Source of the DNA: a virus
IMG/VR virus record: IMGVR_UViG_3300031140_000597
Span: 1 to 64,000 of that record
Strand: one strand, 5' to 3'
Length of the DNA stretch: 64,000 nt
Shown: positions 55,627 through 61,451 of the stretch, piece by piece
How positions within the stretch are numbered: the stretch's first letter is position 1
How the letters are laid out: each line of letters begins with the position of its first letter
Translations under genes and position numbers: made by a program
The notes under the pieces: generated by a model
Told to the model about the DNA's origin: nothing
The model's input: the letters and a program-made list of their open reading frames with translations, nothing else
Database searches by the model: none

Positions 55627-55655
55627 TTGACAATAGTTAATAAGTTTGATATAAT
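55627..55655 (+). promoter_or_regulatory. Sigma70-like promoter of the ncRNA/tRNA operon
   Basis: TTGACA 55627-55632 and TATAAT 55650-55655, 17 bases apart. Transcription would start just before the boxB-boxA-like leader. Confidence 0.85.
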
Positions 55656-55665
55656 AGTAGAACAA

Positions 55666-55692
55666 GTTGAGAGATCAACACGCTCTTTAAAA
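55666..55692 (+). promoter_or_regulatory. rrn-like antitermination leader (boxB hairpin + boxA)
   Basis: GTTGA-GAGA-TCAAC (55666-55679) is a 5-bp hairpin with a GNRA-type loop. CGCTCTTTAAAA (55681-55692) matches the E. coli rrn boxA (TGCTCTTTAACA) at 10 of 12 bases. The order boxB-boxA and the position just after a promoter match rrn leaders, which recruit NusB/NusE. This would let RNA polymerase read through the structured ncRNA/tRNA operon (inference). Confidence 0.65.
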
Positions 55693-55707
55693 ATAGTTTG
55701 TTTTAAT

Positions 55708-55789
55708 ATGTATTATTGTTGATGAAAGTAGGGCTTGATGTTGGAAGTAGAACCATTAAGGTGTCTGACGATAGTTAACAATAATATAT
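55708..55789 (+). ncRNA. Structured RNA i, related to the two RNAs downstream
   Basis: A 13-bp stem closes it (55708-55720 with 55777-55789, one G-U). Its 3' part contains TTGGAA, AACCA and ACGATAGTTAA, shared with the RNA at 56018. It is about 82 nt and lacks the central block of the longer relatives. Function unknown. Confidence 0.5.
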
Positions 55790-55812
55790 TTTAAAATGAA
55801 TTAAAATAGTTA

Positions 55813-55841
55813 TTGACATTGTTATGAAACTTTGTTATACT
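55813..55841 (+). promoter_or_regulatory. Sigma70-like promoter directly upst. of ncRNA ii
   Basis: TTGACA 55813-55818 and TATACT 55836-55841, 17 bases apart. Transcription would begin within a few bases of the ncRNA ii closing stem, implying a promoter dedicated to that RNA. Confidence 0.8.
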
Positions 55842-55855
55842 ATTAAAGTGTTCTT

Positions 55856-56003
55856 TTGTATACACATTAGGTAGATACTGATTTTAGTAGGTATGGTGAT
55901 TCGTGCTGAACGTTGAAGGGAATCGCTAAATGACAAGGGACTTGCTGTGTGGGATTAATCATCCCTGTCGTAGACAAGCGGTTGTTAAATAATGTGTATG
56001 CAA
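55856..56003 (+). ncRNA. Structured ncRNA ii (novel family candidate)
   Basis: A 14-bp stem closes it (55856-55869 with 55990-56003, one G-U). Internal elements are GATTC/GAATC around GTGCTGAA...TTGAAGG, and GACAAGGGA/TCCCTGTC with an apical GGATTAATCA. It shares CGTGCTGAA, TTGAAGGGAATCGCT, GACAA and the 5' GGTAGA...TAGTA blocks with ncRNA iii, while helices differ in sequence. I know no family with this pattern. It could be analogous to the stable RNAs of unknown function in the T4 tRNA cluster. Confidence 0.65.
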
Positions 56004-56017
56004 AAGTGTATTTTAAT

Positions 56018-56160
56018 ATATGCTATTGGGTAGAGCCAGATCGTAGTAAGCATAAGGGTGCGTGCTGAAATTTGAAGGGAATCGCTGAACGACAATAGGT
56101 TTAATGTATACAGACTAATCCCTGTATATTGGAACCAACGATAGTTAAACGATAGTATAT
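56018..56160 (+). ncRNA. Structured ncRNA iii (paralogue of ncRNA ii)
   Basis: An 11-bp stem closes it (ATATGCTATTG 56018-56028 with CGATAGTATAT 56150-56160, two G-U pairs). It contains GGGTAGA...GTAGTA, CGTGCTGAA, TTGAAGGGAATCGCT, GAACGACAA, a long AT-rich hairpin (AATGTATACAG/CTGTATATT) with apical ACTAATCC, and GGAACC...ACGATAGTTAA. Conservation of loops with different stems is the mark of a selected RNA structure. Confidence 0.65.
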
Positions 56161-56189
56161 TTTAAAGTTTATTTTAAATAAAGTTTAAT

Positions 56190-56265
56190 TCCTGAATAGC
56201 TCAGTTGGTAGAGCAGTAGACTGTTAATCTATTTGTCGTTGGTTCGAGCCCAACTTCAGGAGCCA
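56190..56265 (+). tRNA. tRNA-Asn (GTT)
   Basis: Acceptor TCCTGAA/TTCAGGA, D-stem GCTC/GAGC, anticodon loop CTGTTAA (GTT), T-stem GTTGG/CCAAC, encoded GCCA. Confidence 0.92.
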
Positions 56266-56270
56266 TTTTC

Positions 56271-56360
56271 ATAGTTAGTTTATTCCTTCTTACAGGATAT
56301 CCTGAGAAGATACGAAGAAAACTGATAGCATCACATCTGAAACAATGACGATGTGGTGCG
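56271..56360 (+). ncRNA. Multi-hairpin spacer RNA between tRNA-Asn and tRNA-Thr
   Basis: A hairpin around the palindrome CAGGATATCCTG (with flanking TTCT/AGAA pairs) and a 9-bp hairpin CATCACATC/GATGTGGTG fill the spacer. No ORF. It may be a processing spacer or a stable RNA. Confidence 0.4.
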
Positions 56361-56365
56361 GTTGC

Positions 56366-56439
56366 GCCCGATTAGTTAAGTGGTATAACAATTGCCTTGT
56401 AAGCATTAGTTGGTGGTTCGATTCCATCATTGGGCACCA
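56366..56439 (+). tRNA. tRNA-Thr (TGT)
   Basis: Acceptor GCCCGAT/ATTGGGC, D-stem GTTA/TAAC, anticodon loop CTTGTAA (TGT) with one stem mismatch, T-stem GGTGG/CCATC, encoded CCA. A second Thr(TGT) lies at 59406. Confidence 0.85.
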
Positions 56440-56450
56440 TTTTTTAAAGT

Positions 56451-56576
56451 AGTATTAAGTAGTTACCCTAGCGGCTCATAAGAGAGAGTCGGTTCATTGC
56501 ATATAGTTACAGTTATGTGTAGTCAGCGAAATGTGCATCTGTAAGTGCATGTAGACTCGGCTAACTTCTTAATATT
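56451..56576 (+). ncRNA. Structured ncRNA closed by a 15-bp stem
   Basis: 56451-56465 pairs with 56562-56576 (15 positions, one T-T mismatch and one G-U). Inside, GAGTC pairs with GACTC, and TTACAG with CTGTAA. There is no ORF. It lies between two ordinary tRNAs. Function unknown. Confidence 0.5.
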
Positions 56577-56582
56577 ATTTTT

Positions 56583-56658
56583 GCTGACGTAGCTCACTCG
56601 GGAGAGCGCGACCCTGTCAAGGTCGAGGTAGTGGGATCGAAACCCATCGTTGGCGCCA
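56583..56658 (+). tRNA. tRNA-Asp (GTC)
   Basis: Acceptor GCTGACG/CGTTGGC, D-stem GCTC/GAGC, anticodon stem CGACC/GGTCG with loop CTGTCAA (GTC), encoded GCCA. Confidence 0.9.
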
Positions 56659-56705
56659 CATTTAAGATCAAATTTCTTGACCAGAAGTTTGAAACAACGT
56701 TTTAT

Positions 56706-56796
56706 AGAGAGTTGGCAGAGTGGTCGAATGCACTGGTCTTGAAAACCAGCAAGGGTTCATAGCCCTTCGAGAGTTCGAACCTCTCACTCTCTGCCA
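56706..56796 (+). tRNA. tRNA-Ser (TGA)
   Basis: Acceptor AGAGAGT/ACTCTCT, anticodon stem CTGGT/ACCAG with loop CTTGAAA (TGA), long variable arm, T-stem GAGAG/CTCTC, encoded GCCA. Confidence 0.92.
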
Positions 56797-56873
56797 TTTT
56801 AGATAGTGCTAAATAGATAGTTCGTCAGATGATGTAACTATTTTATAGGAATAAACCATGTATAATATAATTT

Positions 56874-56948
56874 GTCCCATTAGCATAATGGATAGTGCAG
56901 TGGATTTCTACTCCATAGATCAGGGTTCGACTCCTTGATGGGACACCA
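56874..56948 (+). tRNA. tRNA-Arg (TCT)
   Basis: Acceptor GTCCCAT/ATGGGAC, D-stem GCAT/GTGC, anticodon stem GTGGA/TCCAT with loop TTTCTAC (TCT), T-stem CAGGG/CCTTG, encoded CCA. Confidence 0.9.
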
Positions 56949-56973
56949 ATTTTAAAGAGCGTACAGTATCATC

Positions 56974-57048
56974 GCTTGTCAAGTAGATACTCAGGTAACA
57001 TCAGGCATAGCCCCTCATGATGTTATTAGGTGAGGGGGTGAGACAAGC
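56974..57048 (+). ncRNA. H-type pseudoknot RNA closed by a 7-bp stem
   Basis: GCTTGTC (56974-56980) pairs with GACAAGC (57042-57048). Inside, AACATCA (56997-57003) pairs with TGATGTT (57018-57024), and CCCCTCA (57011-57017) pairs with TGAGGGG (57031-57037). Both 7-bp stems are perfect and interleaved, with no base between the second strand of one and first of the other: a textbook H-type pseudoknot with 7- and 6-nt loops. It is not a known riboswitch that I recognise. Confidence 0.6.
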
Positions 57049-57058
57049 ACATTTTTAT

Positions 57059-57128
57059 ATCATCATTTGCCAATTGGTAAGGTTAGGCGAAGTAGTCGTT
57101 ACTGGTTCGATTCCAGTTGGTGATACCA
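57059..57128 (+). tRNA. Degenerate tRNA with shortened anticodon arm
   Basis: Acceptor ATCATCA/TGGTGAT (7 pairs), D-loop with TTGG, T-stem ACTGG/CCAGT with loop TTCGATT, encoded CCA. The anticodon arm is GGCGA-AGTAG-TCGTT, with only a 5-nt loop and no variable loop, so no anticodon can be assigned. 70 nt. Confidence 0.45.
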
Positions 57129-57135
57129 ATTTTAA

Positions 57136-57208
57136 TGCGGGATGCTAAGGTATGCACTCCGGGCTCATAACCCGCGAGGTTGAGTTTCGATTACTCTTTC
57201 CGCTACCA
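57136..57208 (+). tRNA. tRNA with CAT anticodon, initiator-like
   Basis: Acceptor TGCGGGA/TTCCGCT with a mismatch at 1:72 (T-T). The anticodon stem ends in three G-C pairs (GGG-CTCATAA-CCC). Both features are hallmarks of initiator tRNA. T-loop TTCGATT and encoded CCA are present; the D-arm is weak. Alternatively an ordinary Met tRNA. Confidence 0.65.
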
Positions 57209-57213
57209 CATTA

Positions 57214-57291
57214 GGGCCTATAGCTTAGTTGGTTTAAAGCAGACGACTCATAATCGTAAGATCCTTGGTTCAAGTCCAAGTAGGCCCACCA
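57214..57291 (+). tRNA. tRNA-Ile2 (CAT, lysidine type)
   Basis: Acceptor GGGCCTA/TAGGCCC, D-stem GCTT/AAGC, GACGACTCATAATCGT anticodon arm and T-stem CTTGG/CCAAG closely resemble E. coli tRNA-Ile2, whose C34 is converted to lysidine to read AUA. Encoded CCA. Confidence 0.8.
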
Positions 57292-57305
57292 CTATAATTT
57301 ATTTT

Positions 57306-57327
57306 TGTATAAGATTTGTCTTATACA
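57306..57327 (+). other. 8-bp hairpin after tRNA-Ile2
   Basis: TGTATAAG pairs with CTTATACA around a 6-nt loop. No T-run follows; probably a processing or stability element. Confidence 0.4.
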
Positions 57328-57338
57328 TTTACAGAAAT

Positions 57339-57429
57339 CGCTTCTGTTATCGTGACATACAACGACAACGATAGCGTTACACTCGTAACAAATACATGTT
57401 AATTATGCGAGTTGACGATAACAGAGGCG
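57339..57429 (+). ncRNA. Structured ncRNA closed by a 15-bp stem
   Basis: CGCTTCTGTTATCGT (57339-57353) pairs with 57415-57429 over 15 bp with one G-U. Inside are AACG-ATAG-CGTT and an ACTCG/CGAGT stem containing TAACA/TGTTA. No ORF. It lies right before tRNA-Gly. Confidence 0.5.
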
Positions 57430-57438
57430 GCGCTATTC

Positions 57439-57513
57439 GCGAGTATCGTATAATGGTTATTACGGGAGGTTTCCAACCTTTTGATGTCAGTTCGATTCTG
57501 ACTACTCGCTCCA
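57439..57513 (+). tRNA. tRNA-Gly (TCC)
   Basis: Acceptor GCGAGTA/TACTCGC, anticodon loop TTTCCAA (TCC), T-stem GTCAG/CTGAC, encoded TCCA. Confidence 0.9.
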
Positions 57514-57535
57514 ATATGTAAGAAGTAAAGAACAT

Positions 57536-57621
57536 GCCTTGGTGGTGGAATTAGGTATACACATCAGATTTAAAATCTGACGACTTCGGTCATGCGGGTT
57601 CAAGTCCCGCTCAAGGCACCA
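57536..57621 (+). tRNA. tRNA-Leu (TAA)
   Basis: Acceptor GCCTTGG/TCAAGGC, anticodon stem TCAGA/TCTGA with loop TTTAAAA (TAA), long variable arm GACTTCGGTC, T-stem GCGGG/CCCGC, encoded CCA. Confidence 0.93.
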
Positions 57622-57643
57622 AAATTAAAATAGAAGATGTAAT

Positions 57644-58375
57644 ATGAATAGTTTGTTTGAATACACAGAAGCAGTAGAAGAGTGCAAAGGTTCGTTAGAA
57701 GGTGATGGTGATAATAAGTTATTTACCGAAGCAGAGCGTGTTCTATCTACTGAAATAAACAACGAAGAAAAGATATTAAAGCATCCGATATTACATGAAG
57801 CGTTTGATCGCATCGTAGAGCAACATGTACCAAATCAATCAACTGCATTTTTATCATTATGCACTGCTACTCGTCCTTATAACAAGAGCAAGAAGTGGAA
57901 AGGATTCATCAACAAGTTTGGTGGTAAGGTAGATATGATAGTTGTATCTAATGGTGGTATGATGCCACAACAGTTTTGGAAAAGTTGGCCCTATTTGAAT
58001 TACGATGGGGGTGATCATTATGATGTTAAAATGTATCAAGATATTATGCATGAACGATTATTGAAGTTTTTTAGGAAGCACAATTACAGTAATGTTATTG
58101 CAAACTTTAGACCTAATTTAATCAATCATCAACCAGCACATGATGCGCTTTCTATTCTGAAAGAAGAAGGTAGCATTGGTGATTATATTGTAATGCCTAA
58201 TCAGGAGTTGTATGATAAGGCACAGTCATTAGGTTGGCGACCACCACAAGGTCAAGGTGATATGTTCCCTGATTTAACCAATACGATACTGAGTGCATTA
58301 ACTGCTCAAGTGGAAGAATTCGGGTATGATGAAGATTTATTTACTGTTCATGAAAAATTAAAGTACAATAAGTAG
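57644..58375 (+). CDS. DUF5591-like protein (possible ArcS-type deazaguanine enzyme)
   Basis: The segment FLSLCTATRPYNKSKKWKGFI resembles the C...(K/R)PY..S..H motif of DUF5591, the core of archaeosine synthase ArcS. The Asp/His-rich middle (GGDHYDVKMYQDIMHERLLKFF) and NVIANFRPNLI follow. ArcS acts on preQ0-type bases, and phage relatives have been linked to DNA 7-deazaguanines. With DpdA, FolE and QueE in this genome, a tailoring role is attractive but rests on a short motif. 243 aa. Confidence 0.4.
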   Translation: MNSLFEYTEAVEECKGSLEGDGDNKLFTEAERVLSTEINNEEKILKHPILHEAFDRIVEQHVPNQSTAFLSLCTATRPYNKSKKWKGFINKFGGKVDMIVVSNGGMMPQQFWKSWPYLNYDGGDHYDVKMYQDIMHERLLKFFRKHNYSNVIANFRPNLINHQPAHDALSILKEEGSIGDYIVMPNQELYDKAQSLGWRPPQGQGDMFPDLTNTILSALTAQVEEFGYDEDLFTVHEKLKYNK

Positions 58376-58388
58376 GTTATTTTTATAG

Positions 58389-58396
58389 TATAAATA
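58389..58396 (+). promoter_or_regulatory. T4-like late promoter motif
   Basis: TATAAATA upstream of the hydrolase, which has GGGAGAAAG before its TTG start. Confidence 0.6.
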
Positions 58397-58420
58397 ATAC
58401 TATAGACAGGGAGAAAGATA

Positions 58421-59095
58421 TTGTTCAAGGGAATATATAATCTTTTTAAGCAGAAAGAAGAGCCTATAGCAGAGATGATTGAAATCCCTGTTAAAAACCC
58501 AGAATTACCTCATATTGTGTTTATACACGGTGCTGGATGTAGTCATCGCAGTTGGAATTATATATTAGCAAAACTTAACCCTACCCGTTACACTATGTTA
58601 GAGTATTCGGTAGATGATAAGTTTTATACTAATCTAAATAAACTGTCGACTATTGTTGGTCAAATACATGATAGGGATTTATTTATAATATCTCATTCTA
58701 TGGGTGGTATATATGCATTGCATTTATGTCAGAGTTTTAGTCATAGAGTAATTGGTTCAATATCTATCGCGACTCCGTTTGCGGGATCGAGAACAGCAGA
58801 TTTTGTAAAATATGTATATCCATCGTATATATTGTTTCGAGATGTTGGAGTAAGAAGTGCGCCTATTATGAGGTGTCATGATATTACAATCAATGTACCT
58901 TGGACACAGATAGTTACGACAGATGGGCATGTACCGTGGCATAAGGGTGAGAACGATGGTGTTGTGACGGTAGAAAGTCAGCGTCATCGTAAAGATATAG
59001 ATTATGTAGAAATACATGTAACCCACCATGAAGCGTTGGTGAGTGATGAAGCATTAGATATTATAAAAGAAAAATTAGATATCAAAAACGCTTGA
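58421..59095 (+). CDS. Alpha/beta hydrolase (lipase-like)
   Basis: The start is TTG nine bases after GGGAG. IVFIHGAGCSHRSWNYI is the oxyanion-hole region, IISHSMGGIYAL is the nucleophile elbow (Ser93), and VTHHEALVSDEAL provides the likely catalytic His, with NDGVVTVESQ carrying the Asp region. PGAP1/lipase-type esterase fold. At 224 aa it is cytoplasmic (no signal). Substrate unknown; a lipid or acyl ester is likely. Confidence 0.8.
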   Translation: MFKGIYNLFKQKEEPIAEMIEIPVKNPELPHIVFIHGAGCSHRSWNYILAKLNPTRYTMLEYSVDDKFYTNLNKLSTIVGQIHDRDLFIISHSMGGIYALHLCQSFSHRVIGSISIATPFAGSRTADFVKYVYPSYILFRDVGVRSAPIMRCHDITINVPWTQIVTTDGHVPWHKGENDGVVTVESQRHRKDIDYVEIHVTHHEALVSDEALDIIKEKLDIKNA

Positions 59096-59120
59096 CAGAA
59101 CACGTTACATAGTGTATAAT
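59092..59120 (+). promoter_or_regulatory. Sigma70-like promoter for tRNA-Ala/Thr
   Basis: TTGACA 59092-59097 and TATAAT 59115-59120, 17 bases apart, upstream of three tRNA genes ended by a terminator. Confidence 0.85.
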
Positions 59121-59169
59121 AATTTATTAGATAAATAAAGTAGTAAGTATGAAGTGGTTACATAATCGT

Positions 59170-59245
59170 GGGGATATAGCTCAGTTGGGAGAGCGACTGC
59201 CTTGCACGCAGTAGGTCGTAGGTTCGATCCCTATTATCTCCACCA
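59170..59245 (+). tRNA. tRNA-Ala (TGC), copy 1
   Basis: Acceptor GGGGATA/TATCTCC, D-stem GCTC/GAGC, anticodon stem ACTGC/GCAGT with loop CTTGCAC (TGC), T-stem GTAGG/CCTAT, encoded CCA. Identical to copy 2. Confidence 0.93.
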
Positions 59246-59294
59246 TTATGTGACTATTAGTCTAATAAATAAAGTAGCAAGTATGAAGTACAAT

Positions 59295-59370
59295 GGGGAT
59301 ATAGCTCAGTTGGGAGAGCGACTGCCTTGCACGCAGTAGGTCGTAGGTTCGATCCCTATTATCTCCACCA
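59295..59370 (+). tRNA. tRNA-Ala (TGC), copy 2
   Basis: Identical in sequence to the tRNA at 59170; from a tandem duplication. Confidence 0.93.
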
Positions 59371-59405
59371 TTTTAAAATTAAAGAGATATCAAATTTCTT
59401 TAAAA

Positions 59406-59481
<76 letters not shown>

Positions 59482-59490
59482 AATAATCAG

Positions 59491-59511
59491 ACTCCCTTCG
59501 GGGAGTTTTTT
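59491..59511 (+). terminator. Rho-independent terminator with TTCG loop
   Basis: ACTCCC pairs with GGGAGT around a TTCG tetraloop, followed by six T. Ends the Ala-Ala-Thr tRNA operon. Confidence 0.93.
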
Positions 59512-59557
59512 GTTTCTGCAATAAATACAATTATGAAAATTTATAAGAATAATCCGA

Positions 59558-60583
59558 ATGTATGACATTAAAACAATAGAATTGGAATTAGCAACTGTGT
59601 GCAATGCATATTGTCCCGTATGTATTCGCTATGATGCAAGAGACGAAGGTTTATTTTTAAACCCCAAAGCCAATCTTAATCAATTGATAGATCTAGATAC
59701 TATCGACAAATGTTTTAAATCAGACAAAATACCCGATGACGTAGAAGTGAGTCTAGTTGGTACTTCTGGCGATCCACTTGCTCATCCTAAAATTTTAGAT
59801 ATTATCAAATTGATATTACATCATAAGTCGCATGCAACATTTAATATCCATACTAATGGTGGACTTAGATCAACAAAATTATTCGCTGAACTTGCACATA
59901 TATTAGGAGATGGCGATAGGTTTTGTTTTAGTTTAGATGGGTTAGCAGATACCAACCATATATATCGAATAGGGGTTGACTTCAAGAAAGTAATATCTAA
60001 TATGACTGCATTCATTGAAGCGGGCGGCACACCAATTTGGCAATTTGTGATATTTGATTGGAACAAACATCAGATAGAAGAATGTAGAAAATATGCATTT
60101 GATTTAGGCTGTAGAGCATTTGAGTCTCGCGAAAATGTCAATCCCGGGCTTATAGATGTCGCCATCGCATCTGCAAATAAGCAGATAGTTAATGCTGTAT
60201 CTCCATCGTTTTATTCTGATAGTATGGTCGAGTCTGATGATTATGATTACATAGACGATGCGTGTATTCAAGAACAAGGAATATTCATGGCACCAGATGG
60301 TAAAGTATATCCTTGTTGTATGTTCTATGCGGAACGTGCGGGTCCAGGTTCTACATTGGTGTACGATACCATGTATAAGAAGTTTGGATATGATTGGAAT
60401 GATTTAACTATATATTCACTAGATCAGATTCTAGATCATGCTTGGTGGGATGAACTACATACCAGCATAGTTAAAAGTCCATGTGTTACATGCATCAATA
60501 ACTGTGGTGCTGTTCGTGATGAACGTAGTAATTCTGACATAAACGAAAAGGCATATCAAAATATTTCAAGGACATTAATATGA
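59558..60583 (+). CDS. Radical SAM/SPASM enzyme
   Basis: Cys15-Cys19-Cys22 (TVCNAYCPVC) is the cluster motif. VGTSGDPLAHPKI and HTNGGLRSTKLF match the 18683 and 51161 proteins. The C-terminus IFMAPDGKVYPCCMFYA and CVTCINNCGAVRD carry SPASM-type Cys. 341 aa, single chain. It is the intact form of the two-ORF enzyme at 51161/51813. Reaction unknown. The next gene starts within its stop (ATGA). Confidence 0.85.
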   Translation: MYDIKTIELELATVCNAYCPVCIRYDARDEGLFLNPKANLNQLIDLDTIDKCFKSDKIPDDVEVSLVGTSGDPLAHPKILDIIKLILHHKSHATFNIHTNGGLRSTKLFAELAHILGDGDRFCFSLDGLADTNHIYRIGVDFKKVISNMTAFIEAGGTPIWQFVIFDWNKHQIEECRKYAFDLGCRAFESRENVNPGLIDVAIASANKQIVNAVSPSFYSDSMVESDDYDYIDDACIQEQGIFMAPDGKVYPCCMFYAERAGPGSTLVYDTMYKKFGYDWNDLTIYSLDQILDHAWWDELHTSIVKSPCVTCINNCGAVRDERSNSDINEKAYQNISRTLI

Positions 60584-60930
60584 CAGTACCATTATTCAAT
60601 AAGACATTCAAATTATTTGTATTTAAGGGTGATAACGAAGTAAGTATATCACTTAGAATCACCGATAAATGTTGTAGATCATTCATGATGCCATTAGAAG
60701 ATTTCACGTATATCATTAACAATTGGCGCACAGGTGTTGATGGTAGAAACATAGATGGTAATCGTTGGTGGTGGGAATACAGAGATTGTGGTCCGAGACC
60801 AGAAATAGCCCCAGCAGATTTTGTATCTATTAGTGTACATGGATGGAACTGGCGCGTTACGGTAGCAGAGATGGAAGAGTTAGAAAGTGCATTTAATTTT
60901 CAGTTAATCAATAAAAATCATTGGGATTAA
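60580..60930 (+). CDS. Hypothetical protein, 116 aa
   Basis: Overlaps the radical SAM stop by ATGA. Beta-rich protein (FKLFVFKGDNEVSISLRITDK) with the Trp-rich GNRWWWEYRDCGPRPEIAP. Possibly a peptide substrate-binding or partner protein of the radical SAM enzyme, but no motif supports this. Confidence 0.45.
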   Translation: MTVPLFNKTFKLFVFKGDNEVSISLRITDKCCRSFMMPLEDFTYIINNWRTGVDGRNIDGNRWWWEYRDCGPRPEIAPADFVSISVHGWNWRVTVAEMEELESAFNFQLINKNHWD

Positions 60931-60942
60931 CTAAATAAGTGT

Positions 60943-61434
60943 ATGGGAAAAATAATAAAATCAATTAGTCTAACACAACTCGTATTTACGTTGATATTTT
61001 TATCTATGTTTACGGCTATTGGCTTAAATATATATCTATATGTGAAGTTACATCAAGCATGGCCATTAGAACATTTCAATGGTAATATAGAAACTCCTGT
61101 TGATATATCGGTTGATAAAACGATTGTTGCATCTGGTACATTTAATCGTCGTGTGGCATGTGAAATGTATAATTTCAGTTTGCAGTTACGAAATGTAGAC
61201 ACGAGAGATATAATTATATTAAATCCCGAACATTTAGCAACGGCACCTACCACTACGATGTCACCAGCGAAAGATATAGATGTTAATTTTTCGCTACATA
61301 TTCCAAGTAATCTATATGTTGGATTTTGGACACCTACATTCACTGGGCACTATATCTGTAAAAGCGGTATGTTCACACAAAATAAGACTCAGCGCATCGT
61401 CGTTGATTCATTCGAAGTAATCAAATCTAAATAA
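60943..61434 (+). CDS. Membrane-anchored beta protein, 163 aa
   Basis: One N-terminal membrane helix (LVFTLIFLSMFTAIGLNIYLYV) is followed by an Ig-like beta domain (VDISVDKTIVASGTFNRRVACEMYNFSLQLRNVDTRD) facing the periplasm. A CTAAATA late-like motif (60931) lies just upstream. No family recognised. Confidence 0.5.
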   Translation: MGKIIKSISLTQLVFTLIFLSMFTAIGLNIYLYVKLHQAWPLEHFNGNIETPVDISVDKTIVASGTFNRRVACEMYNFSLQLRNVDTRDIIILNPEHLATAPTTTMSPAKDIDVNFSLHIPSNLYVGFWTPTFTGHYICKSGMFTQNKTQRIVVDSFEVIKSK

Positions 61435-61451
61435 TCAAAAATAGGTAATAT

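Larger units (their letters stand above)
59131..59370 (+). repeat. Tandem duplication carrying tRNA-Ala
   Basis: Copy one (59131-59245) and copy two (about 59265-59370) share ATAAATAAAGTAG.AAGTATGAAGT followed by an identical tRNA. The spacer before the tRNA differs by a deletion of about nine bases. Confidence 0.8.

Noticed and set aside
55856-56160. Group I intron or RNase P RNA
   Set aside because: The elements are ~145 nt, lack the conserved cores I would expect of group I introns or RNase P, and have no flanking exons.
57180-57374. 64-aa + strand frame across tRNA-Ile2
   Set aside because: Overlaps tRNA genes and a hairpin; not a plausible protein.
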